Source: JANMJD01 sp963847945 (lineage in GTDB: Bacteria > Actinomycetota > Acidimicrobiia > Acidimicrobiales > Ilumatobacteraceae). From it: DNA of 64,000 bases. Both the position numbers and the translations under genes were made by a program. Position 1 is the stretch's first letter. Each line of letters opens with the position of its first letter. The stretch is taken from contig CAWKBX010000020.1 in NCBI GenBank assembly GCA_963847945.1, forward strand, positions 558,001 through 622,000, in the 5' to 3' direction. Under the pieces are notes generated by a model. The model had not been told where the DNA came from. It made no database searches and worked only from the letters and a program-made list of their open reading frames with translations. This document shows, one piece after another, positions 38,411-47,867 of the stretch.

Positions 38411-39517
38411 ATGCTGCAGCGTCGTCAACTTGTCCGCCTAGTCGTCCCTGCCATCGTGATCGTACTTGGAGCTTGTGGAGGCTCAGCCACCGGAGAAGAC
38501 CAGAAGAGTTCGGGTTCGGGCGCAACCGACTCGGCCGACAGCCCGCTGGCGGCGATCTTCGGCGGCAACGAATCACCCGCCGAAGCGCGCCGTAAGCAGC
38601 TCAAACAAGAGGAGCTCGTCGCCCAGTGCATGAAGGAGAAGGGGTGGGACTACACCCCGGTCGACTACACCGCCCAGTTCAACGACGCCGGCGGCGACGA
38701 GGACGCCAACCTCAGTCCCGAGGAGTACGGCAAGAAGTACGCCTACGGGATCACCCACAACTACGAGCTGTACGAGCTTCCCAACCTGACCGGTGACGTC
38801 ACCGGTGATGAAGGTATCGATGCGGGGGAAGGCGACAGTGCCCCGATCGACTCGTTCACCGATCCCAACCAGGAGTACGTCGCCGAGCTGAGCGAGTCCG
38901 AGCAGAAGCTGTACTACGAGGACCTCCAGGGCAAGCCCCAGGAAGCTCCGACCGACGACACCGCCGTATTCGTCCCCCCGCCACTCGAGGAGCAGGGCTG
39001 CTACGGCCTGGCCGCCAAGGAGGTGTACGGCGAGTCCCCCTTCCAAGACCCCGAGATCAGTCAGCGCCTCGACGAGTTGTTCACCAGTATCGAGGAGTCT
39101 CCCGAGATCAAAGACGCCAACAAGAAGTGGGTCGAGTGCGTTCAGGACGCCGATTCCAGCTTCGAGCTGACCAGCCCGAACGACACCTACGCGTACTTCG
39201 AGAAGGTCAAAGCCGAGTTGGCCGGCCAGGAGATCGTGCCGATCGATCCGGCGACCGGCGCCCCGGAGGGCGGAGATCCGGGTCAGATGTGGAACTCGAC
39301 GCAGAACGCCGATGGCACCGGCTGGGCGTTTATCGGCGAGCCCAAGCCGCTCGACGCCAAAGACATCGAACAACTCCGCAAGGACGAGTTCAAGCTGTGG
39401 GAGGTCGACCAGAAGTGCCAGAAGAGCGTCGGGATCACCAAGATCCGCAAGCGCGTCGAGCAGGACCTCGTCGATCAGATTCTCTCTGAGTTCCCGCAGT
39501 TGAAGAAGGACGGGTGA
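38411..39517 (+). CDS. Lipoprotein of unknown function, first gene of an ABC-type export operon
   Basis: A 368-residue lipoprotein from ATG 38411, with GAGGAG in front. The signal MLQRRQLVRLVVPAIVIVL ends in LGAC-GGS. The mature part is highly acidic and has paired cysteines (QCMKEKGW, QGCYGLA, VECVQD, QKCQKS) and no membrane helix. I do not recognise the family, but similar Cys-containing lipoproteins accompany MacB-like systems in actinobacteria. The stop overlaps the next start (GTGA), so it is coupled to the adaptor. Confidence 0.75.
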   Translation: MLQRRQLVRLVVPAIVIVLGACGGSATGEDQKSSGSGATDSADSPLAAIFGGNESPAEARRKQLKQEELVAQCMKEKGWDYTPVDYTAQFNDAGGDEDANLSPEEYGKKYAYGITHNYELYELPNLTGDVTGDEGIDAGEGDSAPIDSFTDPNQEYVAELSESEQKLYYEDLQGKPQEAPTDDTAVFVPPPLEEQGCYGLAAKEVYGESPFQDPEISQRLDELFTSIEESPEIKDANKKWVECVQDADSSFELTSPNDTYAYFEKVKAELAGQEIVPIDPATGAPEGGDPGQMWNSTQNADGTGWAFIGEPKPLDAKDIEQLRKDEFKLWEVDQKCQKSVGITKIRKRVEQDLVDQILSEFPQLKKDG

Positions 39518-41556
39518 CGTCGGTGCCATCAGGTTCACCGTCGGGTTTCTCGTCGGGTTCGTCATCGGGCGACCTTCCAACCGGTGGGCATCAAACACTT
39601 GTCGACGATTCGTCTGATGAGATGGAAGTGACGTCGGGAGGACTGAAACCCGTCGGGGCGCGTCGACGCCGCCGCCAGGCGATCATCGTCGTCGGGGCCG
39701 CCGTGGCATCGGCCGTCGGTGGTGTCGCCATTGGGAGCAAGCTCAAGTCACCGGCCGATGCCGCCAACGAACGCAAGGCACCCACGGCGTCGTTGATCAC
39801 CGTCCCGGTCGAGCGGCGCGCCTTGACGTCGAACCTCACGATGGCCGGTGACGTGGTGTTCGAGGAGCCGACGCCCGTGCGATTGCTCGGCGCGGTCGGC
39901 GAAAGCGCCGGATCCAACCAGGTGATCACGCGGCTGCCCGAGATCGGTAGTGCGGTCGTCGAAGGTGACGTGCTCCTCGAGGTATCCGGGCGGCCTGTGT
40001 TCGCCCTGCAAGGCACGCTTCCCGTGTTCCGCGGTTTCGAACCCGGTTCGACCGGTCCCGACGTCGCCCAACTCGAAGCAGCCCTCGAACGTCTGGGCTT
40101 CTCACCGGGCACCATCGACGAGGTCTACGACGAGGGCACCGAGGCCGCGCTCGACGCGATGTACGAAGCCAAGGGCAAGAAGAGCGAAGGGCCGAGCGAA
40201 GATCAGCGCAACAAGCTGCGCGACCAGCGAAAGGCCCTCACCGACGCCGAAGAAGGCCTACGTAAGGCGCAGAACGAACTCCGCACCGGCGGTTCCACCG
40301 TCACTCCGTCGCAGCTGCTGGCCGCCCGTCAGCGAGTCGACAAGGCAGAGGCGGCGATCCCCGAAGCCGAAGCCGCGGCGAACCAGGCGAACGTGTTAGC
40401 TGCCAGCAACGTCACCAACGCCGTTGGGGTCCGCGACGCGTCCAAGCTCGCTCGCGATGCCGCCAAGACGATCACCGACAACGCCGCAGTGCCTGGGGCG
40501 ATCAATCCCGACACCGGTGAGCCATTCACATCGACGGACATCGCCGAGCGCCAGGCCATTCAGGCCGACAAGGAACGTGAACTGCTCGACGCCGAGCGGT
40601 CGCTCAACCTCGCCATCAACGAGCAGACAACCACCAAGAACCAGGGCGACACCGCGATCGTCGATGCCCGCGACGCCCTCGAACTGGCGCGAGCCGAGCT
40701 GATTGATCTGCAGAAGCCAGCCGACACCGCCCCCCTCCAGGAGTCGGTCAAGCAAGCGCAGGCCGTGGTCGATCAAACCACCAGCGAGTTGTTCCTCATC
40801 GAAGCCGAGGTCGGCACGAAGGTGCCGGCGGGCGAGGTCGTCTTCCTGCCCACGCTGCCGACCAATGTCACCAATCTGTCGGCGACAGTCGGCTCCACCG
40901 TCACCGACACCCTGCTGACCGTTTCGAGCACCGCCACACAGATCACCGGCCGAGTCTCCAAAAATGACGGTGACCTGCTCGAAGTCGGGGCGACGGTGAC
41001 GGTCGAGATCCCCGACGCCGGCGTTGAGACCACCGGAACGCTGAGCCAGATCGGCGCCCAGAGCAGTCAACCCGACGACCCGAACGACCCATTCGGCAAC
41101 GGCGGTGGTGGAGGCGACAGCAGCCGCCTCCAGGTGATCGTCGCTCCCGACGACCCGGCCAAACTCAGTGAGTTCGTCGGCTACCCCGCTCGCGTTCGGA
41201 TCACGGTCAGTTCGACCGATGGCGAGGTGCTCGCCGTGCCGGTCGCCGCCCTTTCGGTCGGCCCCGACGGAGCGAGCCGGCTAGAGGTGCTCCGGGCAAC
41301 CGAATCCGACGGGTCCGAGACATCCGACTCGGTCGCCTCGGGCAAGACCCCATCGCAAGCCACCACCGAGATGGTCGCCGTCGAGGTCGGCCTGACCGCC
41401 CAGGGGTACTCGGAGATCAAGTCATCCACCGGCTCGCTCGCCGAAGGCGATCGCGTCGTCATTGGCGTCGAGGAGGAGCCACCACCATCCGACGCCACCG
41501 ACAGTTCGAGCGACGAGCCGGCGCAGGACGTCTCGACCGACAACACCAGCGCGTGA
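39514..41556 (+). CDS. Membrane-fusion (HlyD/MacA-like) adaptor with peptidoglycan-binding domain
   Basis: A 680-residue protein from GTG 39514. A Ser/Gly-rich cytoplasmic N-terminus precedes one TM (AIIVVGAAVASAVGGVAIG, about 55-73). A barrel strand block follows (LTMAGDVVFEEPTPVRLLG), then a PGBD-like region (FEPGSTGPDVAQLEAALERLGFSPGTIDEVYDEGTEAAL), a long coiled-coil hairpin (about 230-440) and beta-barrel repeats. The organisation is the adaptor of MacAB-type export systems as found in Gram-positives. It lies between the lipoprotein and the ATPase/permease pair. Confidence 0.82.
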   Translation: MTSVPSGSPSGFSSGSSSGDLPTGGHQTLVDDSSDEMEVTSGGLKPVGARRRRRQAIIVVGAAVASAVGGVAIGSKLKSPADAANERKAPTASLITVPVERRALTSNLTMAGDVVFEEPTPVRLLGAVGESAGSNQVITRLPEIGSAVVEGDVLLEVSGRPVFALQGTLPVFRGFEPGSTGPDVAQLEAALERLGFSPGTIDEVYDEGTEAALDAMYEAKGKKSEGPSEDQRNKLRDQRKALTDAEEGLRKAQNELRTGGSTVTPSQLLAARQRVDKAEAAIPEAEAAANQANVLAASNVTNAVGVRDASKLARDAAKTITDNAAVPGAINPDTGEPFTSTDIAERQAIQADKERELLDAERSLNLAINEQTTTKNQGDTAIVDARDALELARAELIDLQKPADTAPLQESVKQAQAVVDQTTSELFLIEAEVGTKVPAGEVVFLPTLPTNVTNLSATVGSTVTDTLLTVSSTATQITGRVSKNDGDLLEVGATVTVEIPDAGVETTGTLSQIGAQSSQPDDPNDPFGNGGGGGDSSRLQVIVAPDDPAKLSEFVGYPARVRITVSSTDGEVLAVPVAALSVGPDGASRLEVLRATESDGSETSDSVASGKTPSQATTEMVAVEVGLTAQGYSEIKSSTGSLAEGDRVVIGVEEEPPPSDATDSSSDEPAQDVSTDNTSA

Positions 41557-41614
41557 CGTACCGACATCGGACAACGATGGTCCACGATCTGATGCATCTC
41601 GGCCGCAGCACGCC

Positions 41615-42352
41615 ATGGTTGGTCGACCAGTGACCGACGTCGATCTGGTGACGGGCGCCGCGCCCGCCGATGGCGTCCGGCCACCGGTTGTCGCCCTGCA
41701 CGACCTCTGGCGGGTGTTCGACACCGACCCGCCCGTCGAGGCACTACGGTCGGTTGAACTCGAAATCAAACACGGCGAACACCTGGCGATCGTCGGGCCC
41801 TCCGGTTCGGGCAAGTCGACCCTGCTCAACGTACTCGGGCTCCTCGATCGTCCGACGCAGGGCCGCTACCTCCTCGACGGCATCGATACCGGCGAACTGA
41901 GCGACACCGAACGCGCCGGCGAGCGCGGACGGCGGATCGGGTTCGTCTTCCAAGGCTTTCACCTGCTCTCCCACCGATCGGTGGAAGAGAACGTCATGCT
42001 CGGCGAGATCTATCGCGGTACGCCCCGAGCGGGGCGAATGGACCGCGCCGTCGAGGTCTTGCGGCTCGTCGGGCTCGGTCACCGCATCGGTTTCCTCCCC
42101 ACTCGTCTCTCCGGAGGCGAGCGCCAGCGAGTCGCCATCGCCCGGGCCCTGATCGGTCAACCGAGCTTGTTGCTTTGCGACGAACCCACCGGCAACCTCG
42201 ACTCGCAGAACACCTCGGCCGTGCTCGATCTGTTCGATCGGCTGCGGCTCGGTGGTCTGACCGTGCTGGTGATCACCCATGATCACGACGTGGCCCGCCA
42301 TGCCGAGCGGCGGGTGCGGATGATCGACGGCTGCCTCAACGAGGAGGCGTAA
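41615..42352 (+). CDS. ABC transporter ATP-binding protein, MacB/LolD type
   Basis: About 245 residues from ATG 41615 (or GTG 41630). Walker A GPSGSGKSTLLNVLGLLDRPT, Q-loop FVFQGFHLLSHRSVEENVML, signature LSGGERQRVAIARAL, Walker B LLLCDEPTGNLDSQN and switch His VITHDHD are all intact. The DEPTGNLD sequence and gene order mark the MacB/LolD class, which drives mechanotransmission rather than classical transport. Its stop overlaps the permease start by one base (TAATG). Confidence 0.92.
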   Translation: MVGRPVTDVDLVTGAAPADGVRPPVVALHDLWRVFDTDPPVEALRSVELEIKHGEHLAIVGPSGSGKSTLLNVLGLLDRPTQGRYLLDGIDTGELSDTERAGERGRRIGFVFQGFHLLSHRSVEENVMLGEIYRGTPRAGRMDRAVEVLRLVGLGHRIGFLPTRLSGGERQRVAIARALIGQPSLLLCDEPTGNLDSQNTSAVLDLFDRLRLGGLTVLVITHDHDVARHAERRVRMIDGCLNEEA

Positions 42353-43723
42353 TGGCTGACGCTGCGAGCGGTCCGCCGTACATCAACGTGTCGCCGCCGA
42401 CTGCCGATACCGAGGTCCTCGACATCGATGACGTCGACCCGATCAGCGACGACCGTTCTCGGCGTCAGCGCCGTCAGCAACGCCGGGCCGAGAAACGGTC
42501 AACGACGCGGTCCCGGCTGCGAGTCCTCGATCTGATCGACGAGAGCCTCGCCGGGGTGTTCGCCCGCCCGGCGCGCGCCGCGCTGACCACGCTCGGCACG
42601 GTGCTCGGCATCGCGTCGCTGGTCGCCACCCTGGGCGTGTCGCGCACCGCCGGCAACCAGATCGTCGACCGTTTTGACGAACTCAGCGCCACCCAGGTCA
42701 CCGTACGCGCCCGAGCCACGGGCCAGTCGAATGGCTCGTCGCGTCGCGCCACTCCGCTGCCCTGGGCAGTCGAGGAACGGCTCCTGCCGCTCAATGGCGT
42801 GATCGCCGCCGGAGCCATTGCCGACGTGCCCACCCCCGGGGGAATCCGCACCGTGCCGGTGCGCGATCCGTCGGTGGTATCAACCCGCACCCTGCCGGTT
42901 TTTGCTGCCTCACCAGGCCTGCTCGATGCGGTCCGCGGCCGGATCGTCAGTGGGCGGTGGTTCGACATCGGCCATGTCGCCCGTAACGACCGGGTCGCCG
43001 TTCTCGGCGTCGATGCCGCAACCGAATTGGGCGTTACCCGTCTCGCCAACCTGCCGGGCATCTACCTCGGCGATGACCTGTACACCGTCATCGGCATCCT
43101 CGACGATGCACCGCGCGACGTCGGATTGCTCGGTGGCGTGATCATTCCGAGCGGCGCGGCCAACGAGCGCTACAACGTCTCCACACCCGAACGAGTGGTC
43201 ATCGAGACCGAGATCGGAGCGGCCGGTCTGATCGCCAAGCAGGCGCCGATCGCGCTCGAGTCCGAACGCGCCCGAGGGACTCAGCGTCAGCGCACCACGC
43301 GACCCGACCCAGACCCGCGACGCGGTGCAAAGCGATATCAACACACTGTTCCTCCTCCTCGGTCTGGTGTCACTGATCGTCGGCGCAATCGGCATCGCCA
43401 ATGTCACCCTCGTCACCGTCATGGAGCGCACGGGCGAGATCGGCCTGCGTCGGGCACTGGGCGCGCATCGCAAGCACATCGCCATCCAATTCCTCTGCGA
43501 GTCGACGGCGATGGGCCTGATCGGCGGCGTCGTCGGTGCCAGCGTCGGATTGCTCTTCGTCGTCGCGGTCTCCGCGGCGCGCGACTGGACGCCGGTCCTC
43601 GACATCTGGTTACCGCTCATCGCCCCCGTCGTCGGGGCGATCGTCGGTCTGCTCGCCGGTCTGTACCCGGCGATTCGAGCGGCCCGTATGGAACCGGTCG
43701 ATGCCCTGCGCTCGGGGACCTGA
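42352..43723 (+). CDS. FtsX/MacB-type ABC permease (one frameshift)
   Basis: About 457 residues. A basic cytoplasmic N-terminus precedes TM1 (ARAALTTLGTVLGIASLVATLGV). A large extracellular MacB-PCD domain follows, then three C-terminal helices with the FtsX signature TGEIGLRRALGAHRKHIAIQFL. The frame breaks near 43272 (the intended reading is PEGLSVSAPRDPTQTRDAVQSD), after which the open frame wrongly runs on to 45075. Together with the ATPase, adaptor and lipoprotein it forms a likely export or envelope-remodelling complex. The substrate is unknown. Confidence 0.86.
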
Positions 43724-43742
43724 CCACGCATTACCGCCGAGC

Positions 43743-43788
43743 GCCGGCTACCTCGGGAACCAGCCGCCGGCTACCGCGGGAACCAGCC
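43743..43788. repeat. 23-bp tandem duplication over the stop codon of the PKD gene
   Basis: Two copies of GCCGGCTACCNCGGGAACC plus AGCC, at 43743-43765 and 43766-43788, differ at one base. On the minus strand each copy spells GWFPR followed by TAG, so the end of the surface-protein gene, with its stop, has been duplicated downstream. Confidence 0.85.
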
Positions 43789-46700
43789 GAGGACGTCGAC
43801 GACGACGTCGGTGATCCCGACGGCGTTGTAGAGCGAGATCCGCCCGTTCGTATCGACCGGAACGATGACCATGTTGGGGAAGACGTCACCGGCGACATAG
43901 TTGAGGTTCGAGGCCGTCGGCATCGGCCGTCCCGTGGGCCACACGGTCATGTACGACTCGGCGGTCGGCCCGACGGCGGTGACGTTCAACGCCACCGAAC
44001 CGACACCGACCAACGGCACCCCGCCGCGTCCGAGCACCGCCACCTCGACCGAGCGATCGGCGGCGATCGCCCCCGTCCCACTGAACAGCCCATCGACCGT
44101 CGATCCGCCCCGGGTATCCATCAGGCGTGCGGGGCCGAGCCCGGTGAAGCCTGCGTCGTTGGGGAACCAACCAAGGACATCGACGAGCACGTCAACGGAG
44201 CCGGCGGCGTTGAAGATCGACACTTTTCCGTTCGCCCCAAGCGGCACGATCACCATGTTGGGGATCGTCTGACCCGTCTGATAGTTGAGATTCGAGGCCG
44301 TTGGCATCGGCTGGCCCGTCGGCCAGACCGTCATATACGACCCCGTCGACGCCTCGACGGCGGTGATGTTCAACGCCACCGAGCCCCCGCCGGCGGCCGG
44401 AACCCCACCGCGACCGGCAACCGTCACGCTGACTACTGCCGCTTCCCCGAGCCGGGCCCGGGTCTGGAACAGTTGGTCGGTCGTCACGCCCCCGATGCGG
44501 CTGTCCATCAGCCGCTTGGGGCTCAGACCGACGAACGTCGAGGTCGCCGGGAAATACCCGAGCACGTCGACCGCCACATCGGCCGACCCGGCGGCGTTGA
44601 ACATCTCGATCTCGCCGTCGGCCCCCAGCGGGACGATCACCATGTTGGGGAAGGTCTGCCCGGCGACATAGTTCAGATTCGAGGCATCCGGTCGCGCTCC
44701 ACCGGCCGGCCACACCGTCAGGTACGACGACGCCGTCGGCCCGATGGCGGTGACGTTCAGGACAACCGAGCCAACCCCGGTGACCGGAATCCCGCCGCGG
44801 CCGAGAACCGCGAATCGGGTCCCGCCGCTCGCCCCGAGCGCACCAAGCGCCCGGAAACGACCATCGACGGTCGATGCCGGCCGGGTGTCCAACAACCGAG
44901 CGGGCGTCAGCCCGACATACGAGCCGACCGAGTTGACCGTGATCGTCCGCGTCGTGTTCGTCGTGCCTGCGGCATTGGTCGTCGTCAGCGTCACCGTGTA
45001 TGTCCCTGGTTGGGTGAACACATGGGTCTGGCTCGCGCCGGACACGACAGGAGTACCGTCACCGAAGTTCCATGACCGCGCCACGATCGCGGGGGTACCG
45101 GTCGAGGTGTCGACGAACGTCACCGACAGCGGGGCGGTCCCGGCCGTCACGTTGGTGGTCAACGACCCGATCGGAGGCCCGGTCACCGTGATCTGTCGAT
45201 TCGTGACCGACGTGCCCAGGGCGCTGATCGCCGTCAACGTCACGGTGTAGACGCCTGGCGTCGCGAAACCGTGGGTCGGGTTGGTCGCCGACGACACCGG
45301 CGTCCCATCGCCGAAGTTCCAGCTCAGGGCGGGAGCCGGTGATCCGGTGGAGGTGTTGTTGAAGGTCGCCGACAACGGCGCTGCGCCGGTCGTCACCGAT
45401 GAGGTGAACGAGGCGACCGGCAGCGAGTTGACCACAATCGTATGACTGACCGCCCCTGGGCTCGTGCCGTTGGTGGCCGTCAAGGTCACGCTGTAGGTGC
45501 CCGCAGCGGCGAACGTGTGGACAGGGTTCTCGGCCGTCGACAGCGCCGTGCCATCGCCGAAGTTCCACGACCATCCGGTCACGTTCGGGGTACCCACGGA
45601 AGCATCGGTGAACTGGACCGCCAACGGGGCGAGGCCACTGGAGACGTTCGACGTGTACGCGGCGACCGGCGGGCCGGTCACCGACACCAAGTGGGTCACG
45701 TAGGCGGTCCCCACGGCGTTGGTCACCGTCAGGCGGATGGCATACACCCCGGGGTTCATGAACGTGTGATTTGGATGCTGGACCGTGGACGACGGCGAGC
45801 CGTCATCGAAGTTCCATAACCAGGTCGCCACCGAGGGCACCCCAGTCGACGCATCGGTGAACGTGACCGCTAACGGCGCCGCCCCGGTGAGGACCGACGA
45901 GCTGAACACGGCGACTGGGGCGGTCGTGACCGTGATCACCCGGGAGGTCGAATCGACCCCGAATCCGTTGTCGACCGTCAGAGTGACGGTGTAGGTGCCC
46001 GGAGTTGCAAACACGTGGCCGGGATCCTGGGCGGTCTCGACCGGTGTGCCGTCGCCGAAATTCCAGGTCCAAGTGGTCGTTGGGGTTTGGGTGCCCCCCG
46101 AGGTGTTCGTGAACGACACGTTGAGCGGAGCGGCACCCGTCGACACATCGGTGGTGAACGAGGCGATCGGGACCGAGTTGATCGTCACCGGGTGCGACAC
46201 GGAGCTGGAGCCGTCGACGTTGGTGACGGTCAGCGTGACGTTGAAGGTGCCAGGGGTCAGGAACGTGTGGCTCGGATGCTGCGTTGTCTCGACCGGGCTC
46301 CCGTCGCCGAAGTTCCATGCCCAGCCGGTGATCGGGGCTGCGGCCGTCGACTGGTCGGTGAACGTCAACGTCTGGGGTGCAGCCCCGGTCGGCACCGAGT
46401 TGGTGAAGGCCGCGGCGGGAGCGGCCGTCACGACCACCGTCGTCGTCGCCGTCGTCGTGCCGTTGGGGTTCGTCGCCGAGTGCGTGACCGTGTAGGTGCC
46501 CGGAACGGTGTACACGTGCGTTGCGTTCTTGGTCGCCACCGTTGGCGTCGAATCGCCGAAATTCCAGGTCCACGACAACGGGCGGTCGATCGAGGTGTCG
46601 GTGAAGGCCACCGTGAACGGCGCGCCGCCGGTCAACCCCGTCGGCACGGTCGTGAACGACGCCGTGGGTGGGTTCTGGGCGAGCCCGTAGATCCGCAGGG

Positions 46701-47631
46701 CGAATTCGTGCGGGGTGTTGGCCGGGTAGTAGTCGTAGCCGTCGGCGAGTACGAGCGTGTCGTTGACCACCTCGACGGCGCGGGTGTCGAGCAACCCCAT
46801 GTCTTTCATCTGGATGACATGGTTGGGGACGAGGGTCAGCGCCGGCCAGGCAAAGCGATACAGGATGCTCCCGCTGCTCGTCGTGATCCACAGATCATCG
46901 GCGCCGGGGGCATTGGCACCCATCGGCGAGAAGCCGATGCCGGTGATGTGCCCAGTCACGGTGGGCACCGTGAGAGCGGTGAGGATCGTGTTGGTCGCAT
47001 AGTCGTACTGGTAGATCTTCTTCTGGTCGCCCGCCCAGAGTTGACCGTTGTACGCCCCGACACCGCTGAGGTCGTTGTGGAGAACACCCTGGTAACTCAA
47101 CGTGTCGAGAGGTTGATACGACTCCGGCTGGAACGGCGCCCCCGGCGCCGCTCGCACCAGACGGAAGGCCGTCGGATCATGATGGATCGTGGCGCAGCAC
47201 GGGCCGGCGAACGCATAGAGCACGTCTTGGACCGAGTCGTAGGCGAGCGCCTCGAGGTCGGCCGGGCGAGTGAGGCCCGCAACCGGGCCGCCCACTACGA
47301 ACGCCGGAGTGGTCGCCATCTGTGTCTGTGTGATCGTCGTCAGCAGCGCCCCGCTGGCCATGTCGAGTTCGTAGAGACGCTGTTTCGAGTCGTCCGAGAC
47401 CCACATCGAATTGCGAACCGGATCGTAGGCGAGGCCCTCGGAGTCGCCAGGGTGCAACGTCGGTGCACCGATGAACGGGTTGGTCAGAATCGTCCGCTGC
47501 AACTGCAACGTCGGAAATGTGTACACCGGGAGCAGCGCTTCGGTCACGGTGGGAACCGCAACCGTCGCGGCGATCGATACCACGAGCCCGATTGCCAGGC
47601 TGATCACCCGTTTCACGCCGAAACTCCTCAT
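43771..47631 (-). CDS. Large secreted PKD-repeat surface protein with three C-terminal 'VDVLGWFP' modules
   Basis: 1286 residues in one intact frame. Signal peptide about 1-32. A region at about 33-315 has propeller-like repeats (GDSEGLAYDPVRNSMWVSDD, DLEALAYDSVQDVLYAF). Seven PKD domains lie at about 317-900, each with a W-WNFGDGTPV core and a PGTYTVTLT strand. Three modules of about 125 residues end at about 1024, 1155 and 1286; each opens GLxPARLLDTR, contains SNLNYxxGxxxPNMVIVP and closes VDVLGWFP. PKD domains bind sugars or proteins outside the cell; the end module is frequent in secreted actinobacterial proteins, function unknown. Probable adhesin or cell-surface structural protein. Confidence 0.88.
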   Translation of the reverse strand: MRSFGVKRVISLAIGLVVSIAATVAVPTVTEALLPVYTFPTLQLQRTILTNPFIGAPTLHPGDSEGLAYDPVRNSMWVSDDSKQRLYELDMASGALLTTITQTQMATTPAFVVGGPVAGLTRPADLEALAYDSVQDVLYAFAGPCCATIHHDPTAFRLVRAAPGAPFQPESYQPLDTLSYQGVLHNDLSGVGAYNGQLWAGDQKKIYQYDYATNTILTALTVPTVTGHITGIGFSPMGANAPGADDLWITTSSGSILYRFAWPALTLVPNHVIQMKDMGLLDTRAVEVVNDTLVLADGYDYYPANTPHEFALRIYGLAQNPPTASFTTVPTGLTGGAPFTVAFTDTSIDRPLSWTWNFGDSTPTVATKNATHVYTVPGTYTVTHSATNPNGTTTATTTVVVTAAPAAAFTNSVPTGAAPQTLTFTDQSTAAAPITGWAWNFGDGSPVETTQHPSHTFLTPGTFNVTLTVTNVDGSSSVSHPVTINSVPIASFTTDVSTGAAPLNVSFTNTSGGTQTPTTTWTWNFGDGTPVETAQDPGHVFATPGTYTVTLTVDNGFGVDSTSRVITVTTAPVAVFSSSVLTGAAPLAVTFTDASTGVPSVATWLWNFDDGSPSSTVQHPNHTFMNPGVYAIRLTVTNAVGTAYVTHLVSVTGPPVAAYTSNVSSGLAPLAVQFTDASVGTPNVTGWSWNFGDGTALSTAENPVHTFAAAGTYSVTLTATNGTSPGAVSHTIVVNSLPVASFTSSVTTGAAPLSATFNNTSTGSPAPALSWNFGDGTPVSSATNPTHGFATPGVYTVTLTAISALGTSVTNRQITVTGPPIGSLTTNVTAGTAPLSVTFVDTSTGTPAIVARSWNFGDGTPVVSGASQTHVFTQPGTYTVTLTTTNAAGTTNTTRTITVNSVGSYVGLTPARLLDTRPASTVDGRFRALGALGASGGTRFAVLGRGGIPVTGVGSVVLNVTAIGPTASSYLTVWPAGGARPDASNLNYVAGQTFPNMVIVPLGADGEIEMFNAAGSADVAVDVLGYFPATSTFVGLSPKRLMDSRIGGVTTDQLFQTRARLGEAAVVSVTVAGRGGVPAAGGGSVALNITAVEASTGSYMTVWPTGQPMPTASNLNYQTGQTIPNMVIVPLGANGKVSIFNAAGSVDVLVDVLGWFPNDAGFTGLGPARLMDTRGGSTVDGLFSGTGAIAADRSVEVAVLGRGGVPLVGVGSVALNVTAVGPTAESYMTVWPTGRPMPTASNLNYVAGDVFPNMVIVPVDTNGRISLYNAVGITDVVVDVLGWFPR

Positions 47632-47855
47632 TGCAGCCGCCCTTGGTCCTCGAATTGTCCCGCGCCCTGGGAATTCGCCTCCCGGGCAACGGCTGGAAAC
47701 GCTGATGTCACGTCAACGTAACTTCGACGGGTTTGGCCGATGACGCCGATCGGTCGAATTGTCAAGGCCATTAGGCCACTCGACCCACCTCTACCTCCCG
47801 ATGGTGGGCAGATGACCACCCCGGTTCCGGGAGGGGTCGGGCGCCGCCGCCGATC

Positions 47856-47861
47856 TAGATT
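47856..47861 (+). promoter_or_regulatory. -10 element for a leaderless FrhB-family gene
   Basis: TAGATT (TANNNT form) ends seven bases before ATG 47868, so the transcript probably begins at or next to the start codon. The remaining part of the 236-base gap (47632-47855) shows no gene; the PKD gene's own promoter must lie in it on the other strand. Confidence 0.5.
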
Positions 47862-47867
47862 CAAAGT

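Noticed and set aside
42352..45075. 907-residue protein extending the FtsX permease
   Set aside because: After about 43270 the frame is antisense to the PKD gene and has no family sequence, while the true permease C-terminus lies in the next frame and stops at 43723.
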